Positions 21,202-34,400 of a DNA stretch of 64,000 bases are shown here, one piece after another. Origin of the DNA: Atherix ibis (Eukaryota; Arthropoda; Insecta; Diptera; Athericidae); the NCBI GenBank assembly GCA_958298945.1, contig OY282605.1:123748267-123812266 (forward strand), in the 5' to 3' direction. Under the pieces are notes generated by a model that ran no database searches, had not been told where the DNA came from, and saw only the letters and a program-made list of their open reading frames with translations. Made by a program: the position numbers and the translations under genes. How positions within the stretch are numbered: the stretch's first letter is position 1; every line of letters starts with the position of its first letter.

Positions 21202-24200
21202 TAAGTGTTTTACCTTTTTTCTGAGTTTAACTCAATATTTATGCGTGAGAAATGTATGTGCAAATACTCTATTCTCCTAACCAAAAATAAATAAAAGGTG
21301 TATTACCTAGCTCTCGACCTGGCTCTCGTTCAGAATTTTGATTTTGGTTCTAGCGCCAATATATAGTTATTTATTGGCTATTCCTAAGCTTCAATTTTAT
21401 TATGTATTTTATGGAAACTGACTATATAAGAATAGGAAGATGAGCAATTTCTTTCTGCCAATTTCCTGAGGCTAGAAAGTTTTCTAAATTGTTTGATAGA
21501 CTTACAACCAAATATTTTACATATCAGTCAAATACCCTCCAGTAGGTATAAACAAACAAGATAGACATAAGGTGTATTGTAAGGCATGATTGAAGAAAAA
21601 AATACAACTCACAGCAGGTGAAACAAGGCAGCATATAGCGACGAGAGGCAACGTTTTCCTCAACGCTCGAATTTGTAAAGCTCATTTATGATCAACAATT
21701 AAGGGTTGTTAGGTATTGTTTTTGATTCAGTATAAAAATAATTTCTATATAACGGTACTGAGAAATAAAAGAAAATTCTAATGCATTTAACAAATTCCTG
21801 CCTCACTTAATAATAATCTCAAAAAAATGCCTAAATTATTATTTTAAAATTATTTATCCCCAAAATTCCTATAAAAATTTTAACTTTGCCATTTCTGATC
21901 ATTTTTTACAAGAAACTTTTAATAATATCCTTCATAATTGAATTTCTTAATCATGAAAATGCTTCTCATACTGCATTGTCAAGAAGTAACTATTAGTTGT
22001 AATGACATAAAAAAAAGTGTTCAAGTTTTCTAATATTTAAATTTTGAAATAAAAATATTATTAACTCAACTGTACACCCAAAATAAAAAGAAAGACTATA
22101 GTTACTTAATTTCTAATTTCATTTTTAAATAGCAATCCGATAAGACTTAAACTTTTGAAAATATGTTTTTTCTTCATTGATTCTTTCAGAACTGGGATAT
22201 GAAAAAGACACCAACAACTAACCGATCATCCACATTACCCTTTTGGTCTTAGCAATAACCGAACACCCTTTGACCAAAGGCTATTTTGACGATTAGCTAT
22301 GCTGGCCTGTATTAAACTTTATAAACTCTACTAGCCAAATAGCCAAATAATAAAAGCATTGGATTTAGTCCATGTAGAATATTCAAAGATATCCGAATCC
22401 ATCCTAATTCATTAAGCACAATAATTTGCACACATAAATGGCTACGTAAACATAGTCGGTAGCTACAATTTACTTTTAATCAAAACATTAAAACTTCGAT
22501 TCACTAATACTTGTCCAATTTAATATTTTCTCTAATTTAAAGGATGAGGAATACAGGCAGTTATGTATCGTAGAAAATCTCTGGAGATATGCAAAAGACA
22601 TTTTACTTATCTTTATAGCTGTATTATGTTTAAAATAGGGACACATTTTGTAATTTAAAGTCTTCACTTTTACTTCGGCGACATCCGAATGACCTAATGA
22701 ATTCTAAGGGATTACAAAGATTTCCGGAGGATACTATGTCCGCTGATTATGCACACGTGCATGCGACTGTCCAATATCTAGTAATCGGAGAAGAATTGTT
22801 CCTCAATACAATAAGAAATGCAATCAATGAAATTATATCGTGACCATTTGGTAGTAGAGCATTCATCAGTTAAAATATCATAGCCGAAATCACACCCCGT
22901 CCAATTGTAAGTCGCTCTTTATTCTTGGACATTTTCTTAAAAGGAAATTTTTCGATCGACTTACGACATTGGCAGATGGACGGACGCAGATTAACATTTG
23001 AAAACATTATAGCATGTGGACGAAAATATGTGAGGGATGAGGCATAAAACAAACTCCGATGATGATTGTTGAAAGTGGGAGCAATTTTTGGCAAAACTGA
23101 AAGGGGTGAAGAAAAACTAACGGGAATAGACCAAATTAATAGGGGATGAGGTTTAGTTCTTTTCGGTTTCACCCTTTAGCAGTGATTACCAATTTATGAC
23201 TTGGAATAACCTGAATTTGGCAGTCAATTTGAATTACTGTTCATCGTGTTTGAAAGGTAACCTGCTATCCCATTTAGGAACGTCGGAGTGCCACTAACGA
23301 TTCCCCATTCCAATGATGGTACAATTGAGAATCATAGCATCTTTATGTTGATCATTTTCATTGGGCTTGTAAGATTTCTACAGGTATCAAGCCAGCCGGT
23401 CTAATCAATGTAAGAAAAGTGTTTTCGATTAGATCTAAACTAGAGTTTATAGCACAAAATCGGTTACGATTACATATTCTATAAGTGCACATTCACAGGC
23501 ACATACACATCGATAAATATAAGGTTTTATATGAATCCAAAATTAAATACGCACGTACGCATACAGATGAGCGTGATCCGAAGGATAAAAGTGGCAACTT
23601 TTCGAAGGACTCGTTAGTTAATACTGGAAAACTTTCCAAACACTTTGCATAACATGTCGATTCAATCTAAGCGAGCCACAGTATCCCATTTCCCAGTTCT
23701 CACATAAACTTTGCGTATAATTTTCAAACTAGAGATGCTAATCTTAAGAAGGACTAATATAAATTTCTTCATTGTATGTACGCTGAGACAAAGTTCGTCC
23801 CAGCTAATGGCCACTTATGTTTAGTTCTTAAGCAATATCCTTCGTAAATATGTGCACCTTCCAACCCAGCTCACTGTTACCTTGGAATGGTTAGTGTCAA
23901 CTTGGTCCTCACCTCAAGCATCTTGCTCTGATGGTAAAGTGGCTACGTTCCCAACGGCACAGACACGTATCCCAAATAGTATAGGTTATGATGGGTGATG
24001 AGGCACAATAAGAACACTGCCATCCCCATGGTCATATCCCAGAAGCCAAACTTATCTTAGACTATATATGAAGGTACACGGCTTGGAGTTCGAAGGCCTT
24101 TTCAATGTTGTGCACATTATTTGTTCACATGGTTGACGACGTATACCTATGACATAAGGTTGGATGTTGATTGCCTGCCAGTAGCTTTAGATAATTTTCA

Positions 24201-25352
24201 ATTTGATTTTATCTCGATGTCACTAGCTTTTGATACTCGTACTTGTACCTTGGCTATTTACTTACTTAGTCGACGTCGTTTTCTTCTTCTTCTTGTTTTT
24301 GGTCTCCTTCATCGCTTGCCAGAGCAATAAATGTACGAGTATGCCCCGTAAATAGGATGATGCTCTCAACACAATCCATATCCAGCTACCATCAGCCACC
24401 TCGTTCTCATTTAACAATGCTTAAGACAATGATCATTATAGACATGGACTCGGTAACAATGTATGTAAATTATATTGGAATGTTTATGCTCTTTTGTATT
24501 TTACCTAGCCAAGATCCAAACGAGCAAGTATGTATGTAGGTCCTGTTGAGTTAACGAAAGATCAATTAATCCGATTTCACTTTGCATTCGTGGCATTGTT
24601 TCTGCGAATATTCATCGAAACACTTGCACTTAACTTAAAGAAATACTGATTAAATTGATTTAAATTATTTTTACATGCTCTTCGAAATTTATTAAAAATA
24701 CAAAAAATGGTAATCGTTCCTAGATAAGACATTAAATGTTATGTGATCGAGATTGGAGTATGGAAATTCTGTACAAGATTTTATCTAGAATTTGTTTGAA
24801 AAATTTTCATCAACCATAATTTTCAAATAGTGTGCCAATATTCTTTCTAAAGTTTAATTCGTTTTCTAACTTTACAGACTTGGAGGCGGGAAAAGGGCTT
24901 ATAAAGATAACTCTCTATAGTGACTACGAACTGTAATTATTGTTACTATTCGTATTTCATAGTGTTAGATTTTATTGTATTAGAAATTTTATTAAATAGG
25001 ATTATTTTACATTTGCTCTCAAGTCATCATTAAATATTTTTGGAAGATATATGGTAGATAATTCTTTTGATTACCAAGCAATTAGTTGAATTTCTTTGCT
25101 AACTTTTAACTTTCTTTACTAGAAAAGAATAATACCAGTAGAATTAACAGATAGTATACTTGTACTACTAATTGTTGTTGATGGGCTTGTATAAATCTAA
25201 TAAGTTTTTATTCAATAATTTTGTTTCTATAAGATGGAATATGAATATATACATAGTAAAGGATTGTTATCGTAGTTTGAAAAGTAAGGCCCTGTCATTT
25301 GACAGCTACTAAACATGTATAATATTCGTGGCAAAATATATTTAGCGATATA
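21202..25352. other. Non-coding DNA, no gene recognised
   Basis: Single-copy-looking sequence with alternating AT-rich and balanced segments (about 23.2-24.6 kb is more balanced). The frames at 22870-23172 (minus), 24121-24330 and 24357-24539 have no family signatures. TACTCGTA-type octamers occur at 24234 and 24334. Confidence 0.55.
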
Positions 25353-25684
25353 TTTGCCATTTTATATTATGGACTCTTTAATTAAAAAATAATGCGTTCA
25401 AATTGAAAAAAAACACATTCTACAAAAGTGGTAAAATTCTGCAGTAGCGACTTTTCCAGCAAAATTTTCCTTAGCGACGAGGTTCGCTTCCCGCTTGGTG
25501 GATACGTCAATATGTAAAATTACTATATAGAGGGGTATTAAATCTCAGAAATGATTATAGAGAAGAAATTATGTTCACAAAAAGTATCTGTCTGGTTTGT
25601 ACATTGGTATAAAGTTGTTATTGGGATGTATTTCTTTGAAAATGAAGAAGTGGAGACCGTTACCGTCTATTCCGAGACCTATAA

Positions 25685-25698
25685 CCGTATGATTACCA
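25685..25698 (+). repeat. Target-site duplication, left
   Basis: CCGTATGATTACCA matches 26336-26349 (CCGTATGATAACCA) with one difference. Copy A of the host mariner has CCGTATGATAACC once at the equivalent place, showing that the doubling came with the insertion. Confidence 0.8.
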
Positions 25699-26335
25699 TC
25701 ATCAACTGCGACTCCTGCTGAATCAAAGAACTCCAGATGTCTTGGCTTCGCACCGGGATCTTCCAGTTTAACATTTTCAGCCTTTTTTGCGGTTTTTCTT
25801 ATGTCGTCGCTCAATTTAGGGCAGGTCGTACCAGGGGATTCTAGGACCATAAATTTCCGGTCAGGATCTTCCTCATCCATACGTATTAACTGTCCAGCCC
25901 TCAGAAGCCTATTAAGTTTAGTTTTATTCACAACTGGGTGGTTGCAATAACGTTTCAGGATCTCGTCGTTAAATAGGCTCTAGAATCGTCCATGGTCATG
26001 TAGGGGTTCAAAAATTCTTCCTTTCAAACCCGGACGAGAGTTCGGAATAGTTTTTGCTAAGTACCCAAGTTTCTGAAAAAAATATGAGGAGAAGTAATCT
26101 CGTACAACAGTAGTTTTGATATTATGGTCAGCATTTCGGAGCGAAATAGTTTAGACTAACTGAGAGTAGGCTCTGTTGGCTACCAGCATCTGCGCGCGGA
26201 TTTCTTACTCCATGTCGTTAAATGGCTATGACCATTGTCCCCATATAAGAATATTATTTAACTCTTTCGAAACTATAATCTCCTATCTGTATACGACTAT
26301 TGCTAATTGGTCTTGTCTTTGACGCCGACGTATGG
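25699..26335 (-). mobile_element. Non-LTR retrotransposon 3' fragment (RTE-like)
   Basis: On the minus strand, the product reads ANRAYSQLV (about 26185), then NKTKLNRLLRAGQLIRMDEE with DPDRKF and PGTTCPKLSDDI (about 25925-25790). This resembles the segment after the reverse transcriptase in RTE-type and related non-LTR elements ('NRAY..L', 'RL.WAGHV.RMDE.DP.RK', 'G.RRRGRPKL.W.D'). The usual 'TYGSETW' block is missing, and stops occur. The 3' end of the element points left and ends GTTGATGAT, compatible with the short simple-repeat tails of RTE elements. A 14-bp duplication flanks the segment. 5' truncation to about 640 bp is normal for such elements. Confidence 0.65.
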
Positions 26336-26349
26336 CCGTATGATAACCA
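26336..26349 (+). repeat. Target-site duplication, right
   Basis: CCGTATGATAACCA is the partner of 25685-25698. It keeps the base found in host family 2 copy A. Confidence 0.8.
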
Positions 26350-26420
26350 CCTTCTTAAAAGGATTGTTATTGATTTCGTGGCCAAAAAAGGTGGTTATCA
26401 TTTATTTTTTCAAATGATAA
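26340..26420. repeat. Chained hairpins next to the insertion
   Basis: ATGATAACCACCTT (26340-26353) pairs exactly with 26388-26401. The right arm then forms a second short hairpin (TTATCATTT with AAATGATAA, ending near 26420). The left arm is mariner sequence, so the right arm is an inverted copy of it. Confidence 0.8.
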
Positions 26421-26888
26421 TCACATTTTTTTAGCCTGGACTAAGAGAATTTAATTTGAACCATATGTGGCTACATATACAAAACATGACAAATTTTGGC
26501 TTTATTCCGCTAAGGGTTTCCAGGACACGTAATTTCGAGATTTGGTGGTGTTAATTGGCCTCCTTGATGGTGGTATTTTTACTTTTAAAGCAATGTAAAA
26601 AATTATATTTATACAGACAATTCTTATAGTTTAAAACATTTAAAAATCAATATCAGGCAAAAAATGGCCAAAGTACTTCCCGAAAACGTGTGAAAAACTC
26701 ATCAAAAATTACCTTAAAAGAATCGAGTTCTGAGAAGAAGTCGTGTGCTAACCATTTGAATGATGTTATTTTTTATAGATAATGGCAAGATTTAGAAAAT
26801 TTAATATTATAAAAATTTCATTAAATTCGGAATTAAAAATGTATTTATTTAACTTTACTTTCAAAAGCATAAATTGGATAACACTTTA

Positions 26889-28809
26889 ATGATGCCGAAA
26901 GCATGGGATATCTTACTTCTAGTCGAAATTCGTCTATATTTGTGTACACGTGTATTCAGCCTTATCAAGTGTTCTTAATCATTAAATAATACACAAGCTT
27001 TACTACATTAATTGATTTTCGAGAATCCAAGTGGGTATACACTCCCCCGCCCCGCCCTTTGAACAATGTTTCACAAACATTGCTATTATTGTTGTAGTTG
27101 TTTTGTCATTGCTCTTTTTTCATGATTAAAATTTGAGTTTTTTTTTTTGTAGTTTTTTGGGGGAAATATGATGGACATCTTTTTAGATCGATTGATTTAT
27201 ATCATCTTATTGAAGATATAGGAGAAAAGGGTTATTGATATGTGATAGACGAATATTGACTACTAAACGGGTTTATTTGTTCGTTAATTCGTCTGTTTAT
27301 TGAGACATTAACGGAATTAAATTTCCCTTCTTGGGACATCATGCAACAACCAACAGCCACTTGAATATGCTGAGTAATTAAGCGATAATTATATGCTAAC
27401 CATTAACTCTTGGTAGTCATATTAAGTAAAACCGCACCCTTTCATATCACTCTTTGGATTCCACCTTAATGGAATGAGCACATGTCAGCAGCTACGACGA
27501 GTAGATATCTAGCTGTTTAGCGTCGTTTCTTGACCCCAAGGTGATGTACCTGGACACTAAAGGGTGTGTGTACCGTGTTCTTCTAAAATACTTTTCCTAA
27601 CTGTATGTCATCCGTATGATGTTTTGCCGTTTACCTTTTACTATTTAGAAATTTTTTTAGTCCAAGTGGCTAGCGATGACCAAGACTCCCTAAGGATTGC
27701 CGCACCTTTGACTTTCAACCATAATTTTTATTAAAAGACTACTTAATATTCTCAATGTAGAGTAATTTTTTTATTTTTCGGACTTTACTTCTCGCATTTC
27801 TCTTACATTTTGTCATTTCGAGTGACACTGTCCAAAGTAGTTGCCACCATCTACACTCAACATCACAACCATCTACCTATTCTACCTATGTGTATGAACC
27901 ATTGGATACTGTCAGACAACTTACCATCTACCACCTATCATATACCGCATGGAACCAACCACAAGTCTTGGTTCCAATGAGCCTTGGATCTGTATATGAT
28001 AGCAAAGCCGCTCCTTATCCTTTTATAACTTGAACTATTTGGATGGAATGCGCTTAACAAAAGAAGGTTTTGATTGTCACGAAAACCTAATTAAAATGCT
28101 TAGAATCCTTGATCACGATCTCATTTCTCTTTCCTTACCTGACTCTTACTTAACTTTTTTACATTTCGTGCCTTATAGTAACTGCTCTTTTTTTTCGCAG
28201 CGTTTTCGTTCCTACCGAAATATTATCAAAAAGAAAGTATAAATATGGGCACATGACTTACGTTCGTTCAAGATTTATTCATTATTACTTAGCACAACAC
28301 TGAACAAACTTACCACCGAATCGATTAGACAAAATTGGTGCGTGACTTTTGGCATTGCATTAAAGTCGGAAATTATTGAAAGCATGTCACCAATAAGCGC
28401 TCATGGAAATAACTTCAATAATTTCTTCACACTGATTTTGAATTGTTTGAATTTCCTTATAACACATTCTAATAAAACAATACCAAAAGTATTGCAGCTA
28501 AAACCCTTTTATTTACGTTGATTATTTATTTAATATATAAAAACAGTATTACATATTTTCACATATAAAAATAAAAGTTGCTATTGAGTTTTTTGAAAAA
28601 AAAGATAGTTTTTTAAGATTTTTTCTATAAAAAAATTAAAACTTTTCGTATTCAAAATAATGCAGTAAAATTAATTTCATAATTCAAGATAATGTGAAAA
28701 AACCCCGTCATATGGCCATCTCGACCCCGTCATATGGCTTTTGTCTGAAAAATAAATTATTGTAGACCACTCTATTCACGTAGTCACTGTCCATGTGCCT
28801 TTCTATTTA
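26889..28809. other. Non-coding DNA, no gene recognised
   Basis: Moderately AT-rich without recognised genes. It includes a C-rich CTCCCCCGCCCCGCCC run (about 27041), a nested inverted repeat (27935-28002) and a 15-bp direct repeat ACCCCGTCATATGGC at 28702-28716 and 28734-28748. Confidence 0.55.
27935..28002. repeat. Nested inverted repeat
   Basis: The outer arms CTATCATATA (27935-27944) and 27993-28002, and the inner arms GGAACCAA (27951-27958) and 27968-27975, are perfect. The bases between outer and inner stems do not pair well. Confidence 0.6.
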
Positions 28810-28905
28810 TTGCCCAAGTTCAAGAAACATTTGAAATGACGACATCTTGGTACTTTCGATAACATCTAAAGGAAGCGATTCCAGTTGAAGGTGGGGAAAC
28901 CTTAC
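28810..28905 (+). mobile_element. Mariner-like relic, family 1 copy E (3' fragment)
   Basis: The plus strand reads KFKKHLK, stop, RHLGTFDNI. This is the C-terminal block of mariner transposases ('KLKK.LKGRHFGTLDNIQ'). It matches HFGTIDNIQ in copy D at 44.1 kb, including the DNA words TTGGTACT and TCGATAACATC. Very short and inactive. Confidence 0.65.
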
Positions 28906-31099
28906 GTTCAGTAATATTCAAAACTAAGGAGATATTATTTTAAATGTCACAAGAGTCGATAAGTTATGCAAAAATATTTGTTTATAGATGCTATAGCGAA
29001 TATAATTTTAAAAAATATCCTATCTCTCAAAAATAAATTAAATAACAAATTTTTTGTAATTTTTTTAAAAAAAATTAAAATAAACCAAAAATTAACACTA
29101 GGATGGCACCACATAGATAATTGGTTAAAAACTAGGGATATTATCAAATAAGAATACTTTTAACTAAAATATAATAATTCCTAAAACTAATTACAGAGTT
29201 TAATTTGTCTAAAATGCACGTACAGAATTTGAAGATTTATGGATTATTGGAACTGTTCCGTACTTTTTTATATATATCGCAAATTAAAGTAAAGTGTGAC
29301 TTTTGACAATATATAAAATTGTCCTTATTACGACTTAACTTACTCAAATGAATTTTAGGTTAATATTTTATCAGCCAAATTTAATAAATATTTTTCAACA
29401 CAGTAATATCCGTCAAATTTCAGTATAATTTTGTTATATTACTAGAAAATTTATGGTAAAATAGTTGATTTATCAATGAACTTAAAATAATTTCAAACAA
29501 ATTATCATATTTAAAAAAAACTAATTAATCTAAGAAGTTGTTTTGTGGTCTAAGAAACTAATTAATCTAAAAAATGCTTTGCTGGTATAAAAATAGGAGG
29601 TCTGCTTATTATTTATACTTACTATCTACCAAAAAAGTATAAAATTTTCAAATACTTACCATTTATAGGGACAGCGTGATGTGTTGGTGTATGCGAGTAC
29701 GAGTAATTCACCTGTAAAAGAATTTTTATTTTGTTTTTACTTCCAACAACACACAGAAAATTTCACTTTAAATAACATAAAGATAACTATATAAATATGT
29801 ACATACGTAGAAAACTATATGTACACATATGTAGGCTCTTTTAAATTAATGAGTACGTTTTTAATGTTCTTTTTTTGTTTTTTTTTTAATTAAACTGATT
29901 AGTTTTAATACACAATTTAAGGTAAGTATGTGACCTTCGTGTGACTGAAGCACTGAATAAGTGTGCACATGTATAGTTGATTGTGTGACTGTAACTGGCT
30001 GTTTTGACTGCAAAAAAACTCTCATCTTTGGACTGGTTGCTATCTTCTTCGCTTGCAGTATTGTTATGCCCTTACGGAGTTTATTTTATTTTTCTTTTGA
30101 ACAACGGAAATTTCATCCGCGGTATTGTTCCGAAAAAACAAGAACAACACAACACACAATAGATATTGCTCTATTCCTTACGCCCCTCCTCCCCTTAACC
30201 AACCAATATTCATTATATTTCCAGTTCATTTAGGAATATCCAATAGTACGCCTTAAGTTCAATTTCTGTTCAATTTGTATAACGTTCCACTAATACTGAT
30301 AGTGTCAATTTGCAATTCTTTTCGATTATTACAATTACATTTAAAAAGAAACCATTATATTATCATATATTGGTGTGTATTATTTTTTTGTTAGTTTCTT
30401 TTGTAAAAGTAATACGGAATTTTTAAGAGGACCAAAGAGAAAATGCAAAAAAAATTTCGATTAAGAAAAAAAAAGAGACTCTAGAACTAAGACAGAGGCG
30501 TACCAAAAATAATGTATTTTAGTAAAAAAATATTAAATTAATTAGAAGAAAAAACTTATTAAAAATATACGTTTCTATAAAAAATATGTTAAAAAATAAT
30601 ATTTATAATATTAATGATAGCTCTAACATATTGATTCTTAAATAAATTAGAATTTTTTCTTTATTGGAAATTAAAATGTTTTTGGGAGTTTTATTTATTT
30701 TGTATGGAAAATAATAATATTTAATTTTAGAGATATTCTTGTTAATGTATATCCAAACATAAAACTTATTTAACAAACATATTTGTACACTATCATTTAA
30801 AAATATTTTTAATAGTTTAATTCCTTATAAGTTTTTCTCAGAAAATTATAGACTATACACCTAGAAACAAGAAAATTTTTCCATTGCGATATGAATAAAC
30901 TTTTATTTAATTTATTAAATATTGAAAAAATCCTCTGGCAATCAATGAATTTGAAAAAAATTATTACGAATTGTTCAATTTTTATGAATAGATCAATTTA
31001 TTATTTCGAAATAAATGATAACAAAAACTACCTTAAATTCAATAAAATGACGAAAACATTTGCAATTAGAAAAAAGATATTCTACATTAAGTGGCTTTG
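28906..31099. other. Strongly AT-rich non-coding DNA
   Basis: A/T homopolymer-rich with lysine/isoleucine frames only. A 16-bp direct repeat AAACTAATTAATCTAA occurs at 29518-29533 and 29555-29570. A TACGAGTA octamer lies at 29698. A balanced patch at 29900-30240 has a 90-codon frame without recognisable features. Confidence 0.6.
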
Positions 31100-31425
31100 T
31101 TTGGGATATGAGAGATAGTTAGTTGAATGCCACAGGAATGGACGAGATTTGTTTCCGCTAGTAAGCGCCAATCCGAAGTCTGAGCGGAGATTTGTTTCCG
31201 CTAGTAAGCGCCAATCCGAAGTCTGATAAGTTTCCTTGTCCGAATTTTCCGAGTTTGATATTTGACCAATATGTTGAAAGAAGTCTTTTGTCATCAACGG
31301 TTTTGCATGCCGTTTGGTCAATAGATGACGCAAATTTGGTGTGGCCATGAGTATACCACCGTGAAGCTCGCACATTGACGATGATCTCAGCATGACCTGG
31401 AACGCAATACAACTCAAATTTTCAG
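31100..31425 (-). mobile_element. Possible non-LTR RNase H-domain fragment
   Basis: A minus-strand frame reads LYCVPGHAEIIVNVRASRWY, then ACKTVDDKRLLSTYWSNI and further on LRLRIGAY. RNase H domains of I/LOA/R1-type non-LTR elements carry a 'WVPGH..I.GNE.AD.LAR' block followed by 'Y..W.....' and 'L......TGHC', and this fragment resembles that order in degraded form. The key GNE.AD residues are changed, so the assignment is tentative. A 40-bp internal direct duplication (31144-31226) has altered the frame. Confidence 0.4.
31144..31226 (+). repeat. 40-bp exact direct duplication
   Basis: GAGATTTGTTTCCGCTAGTA plus the next 20 bases are identical at 31144-31183 and 31187-31226, with 3 bases between. 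It lies inside the possible RNase H fragment and appears recent, since there are no differences. Confidence 0.96.
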
Positions 31426-34400
31426 TTATTCAGTAATCAGAGACTACCGCTAACAATTGATAAATTGTAAAATATGAGGAGTTCGATTGCAGTCTTAACT
31501 GTCATCCTAAAAAGAACTTCTTACATTTACGAGAAACCGCAACGAGTCTACGTGTATATGGAACATTTATAATTAAGACGACAAAGTTTTTCGGTAATAT
31601 GTAACCTTCTTTATAAAAATGACTTCTTTCAGTTTTATTACTTTTCGGTCATATCACATATTTTTAAACACTGTTTTATATAAAAATAGGTGTAGATAAA
31701 TATATTATAGATATTTTTGAAGTTTTTGGGTAACAGTTTTAAAGAAACTATAATATTTATGAAAACAAGAAAACTTACAGAAACTGTACAAAATTATTAT
31801 TTTCTTTCATTAATAAAAAAAAATCTAATAAGTGAAAAAAAAATAGAATTACTCATTGAGCTAAATGAAAAAGTCTTCTTTAAAAATAATCACGTCAAAA
31901 ATATAAGAAATTACGAAATATCTACTTCTGTCAAGGAATTCAAAATTACTCCAGCCATAAAAGTAAATTTTTTTATTATACAAAAATATAATTCTTACTT
32001 AAAAACATTTAATTTATTTGTTTTTTTTCCTGAAATATTTAATAACAGCTCATTCATAATTATACTCGTAATTATTATATGAGCTGATAGATCAAAATCC
32101 TCCTATTTTGTAAAAAAAACACCAAATTCTACGTAATGAATACTTTTCCGTAAATTAATTTATAACAAATTTGAATAGTTTAGTTCGAGTGTCCAAAATG
32201 ATACTGAGCCGTCATCAATCAACAATATATGAAATGAATTTGAATGTATTGGTTTGTTTGGAGTTTGTTAGCCAATATCCAGAAGAAACGAAATCTTTGC
32301 TAAATTTTATTAAACCATAAAAACATCCAAGGTGAATGCGTCATCGAAAATCGAATGGAAAAGTATACAAATCATTGCACTAATCCCCGAGTGAATATGT
32401 CCTCATTTACAATATATCCCATCAATATGGGATTGTGCGGCTAAGGTAGTTAGGCCGACAAGTGAAGAGAGGCGCTGGTCCAAGTTGAACGCATAAACTT
32501 CTACGAATGAATGAGTACGTATACCTGTGTTTGCTTACCTGAGCTTAATAACATTCCCTAAAGTTACAAGACATTTGTTTTGCTTAGATTACTTTTCTAG
32601 TTATATCCTGCCAGTGTTCTCAGGTTGCGACGTGGTATGATGTCCGGGCAAGAATCGGGTGCCTTATTTTAAGTGTGGTGGTTGTGTTCACAATGGAATG
32701 GGCGACAGCACCGTGGGTTACATAACCCGATGGGAACGAAATGTTCGGAAATTTTCTATAACTCACATGTGACCAATATGTTTGTTTAACATCAACAAAG
32801 AAAATGAGTATGTGAATCAGGAGAGGATTGAATTGCAGCAGGTCTTCATTCTTTTGGCTTTTGCTTCGGCTTCAGCCAAATCGTCATTGGTTCTATAGAT
32901 TGGGCGCCGCTGTGCTGTTGGGTGAATAGAACCGAATCTGTTCGGATAAGAATAGCCTTGAGAAGATTGAAATGAATCAGATTGAAGAGAAATTAACAGT
33001 ACTGAGGTGGACTGGACATAACTGGACAGAAACGGACATAACTGGATACGACGTTTAAACCAAGGACAGGGGTTCAAAGTTTTAAACAAAAACTCGTTCA
33101 AGTAGTTTATTAATTTACCTTAAGGCAAACTTCTCCTTGGTTTCGTTGAAGTTTTCAAATTTGAGTAGAAAAGTTCACCTTTTTCGGATAACCTCAGTAA
33201 AAGTTTCGCTCAAATTTTATATAGTATTCTTCCAAACAGTGTAAATGATTCTATTCCCGACCCTATACACACTCCTCCCCCCACCAGCCGTCCTGACGTG
33301 GTTACTACTTCGAATGATACCGAAACAATATATGTGCCCAACAGCGTATTGCTATTGACCATATGGAAAGGTAACGCAAAACGGACAAATAAAACTTAAC
33401 TTGTGGCTAAGACTATATTCTGGCCAGTGACACTGGTCAATAGTGATGGTCCAAAGTCAGGCTAGGCCAAGCCGACAACAAGCCGGGCCCAGCCGACTTG
33501 ACGTATGAATGCTAGGTTAAATGGACCTCATCGAGAATACATGCCCGGAGATTTTCATCGATTATTGTTACCATTTCAAATTCTAATTGTACGTCTTCTT
33601 AGTCTTTCATTGGCAAAACAACTTAAATTTATAGTTTTGCTTTACAACAATACCGACTAATCCCGATTTCTGGTTGACTTCATCGCCTAAACGAATTCAA
33701 ATTCAGACTCAACTTCTGATTTGGATTTAGATTGGCCCTGAGTAAGATTCAGAACGCTTCAGATCACATATGAAATCCTCGTAACTATAGTTCAAAGGTT
33801 TTGTTATTCTTGTTTATTTGATACTAATTAAAACAACATAGAATTACTAACAAATTCCACTGGGTTAATTCTTTTAATCTTTTTTTATGAGATCGGTGAT
33901 AATGAGCTTAGTTTTCTACAAATTTTTCCAGCATCCTCATAAGAGAGAACTTGCAAATTTATTTTGAAAATCAGTTGAAGAAAAGTTTCCATCAAATACA
34001 AAAGGTATTTCGATTTAGAAAGTTTGATTTTATGTAAGTTGGGAAAGTTTTTAGATTTTTTCCAAATATTTTTCATTTATCTGTTTATTTGAATAAAAAA
34101 AAATCAAAAAAAGTTGATGACTTTTCATACGAGTGCAATTAAAATGAGAATTTTTCCTATTGTATTATATTAAGAGAATATGGCAGAACGGGATAAAATC
34201 CTAATAACATTATTGTGAACACCATTTACAGCATATGAATATACAGTAAATATTCGAAATAGACTTATTGTCTCAGTGGAAGTTACATACCTCATACAGG
34301 AAGATAATAAGGACAACGGCTATGGCGACTAGGACGAAATACTCAGCTGCACGCTATTTCTGAGTGCTTGCTCCTATTCTGTAGTTCTGAGAACATATTG

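Larger units (their letters stand above)
25353..26888 (+). mobile_element. Tc1/mariner-superfamily relic, family 2 copy B (split)
   Basis: The 5' edge GCCATTTTATATTATGG (25356) is shared with the copy at 53.06 kb. The plus strand reads DFSSKIFLSDEVRFPLGGYV at 25449, including the first catalytic Asp in SDE, then VSVWFVHW and FFENEEVETVTV..ETYNRMIT up to about 25697. The reading resumes after 26336 with GFPGHVISRFGGVNWPP at about 26510-26560, the block before the third catalytic Asp of this family. The 3' edge AAATTGGATAAC (about 26871) is again shared with copy C. A foreign segment with its target-site duplication splits the relic at 25699-26335. Stops and deletions make it inactive. Confidence 0.78.

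Noticed and set aside
31717..32082. 121-codon plus-strand frame
   Set aside because: Composition is almost entirely Lys/Asn/Ile/Phe, as expected from AT-rich DNA. No motif, no splice context, and it lies in a homopolymer-rich stretch.
28480..32100. Nuclear copy of mitochondrial DNA (because of very high AT)
   Set aside because: No mitochondrial protein or rRNA sequence could be recognised in either strand.
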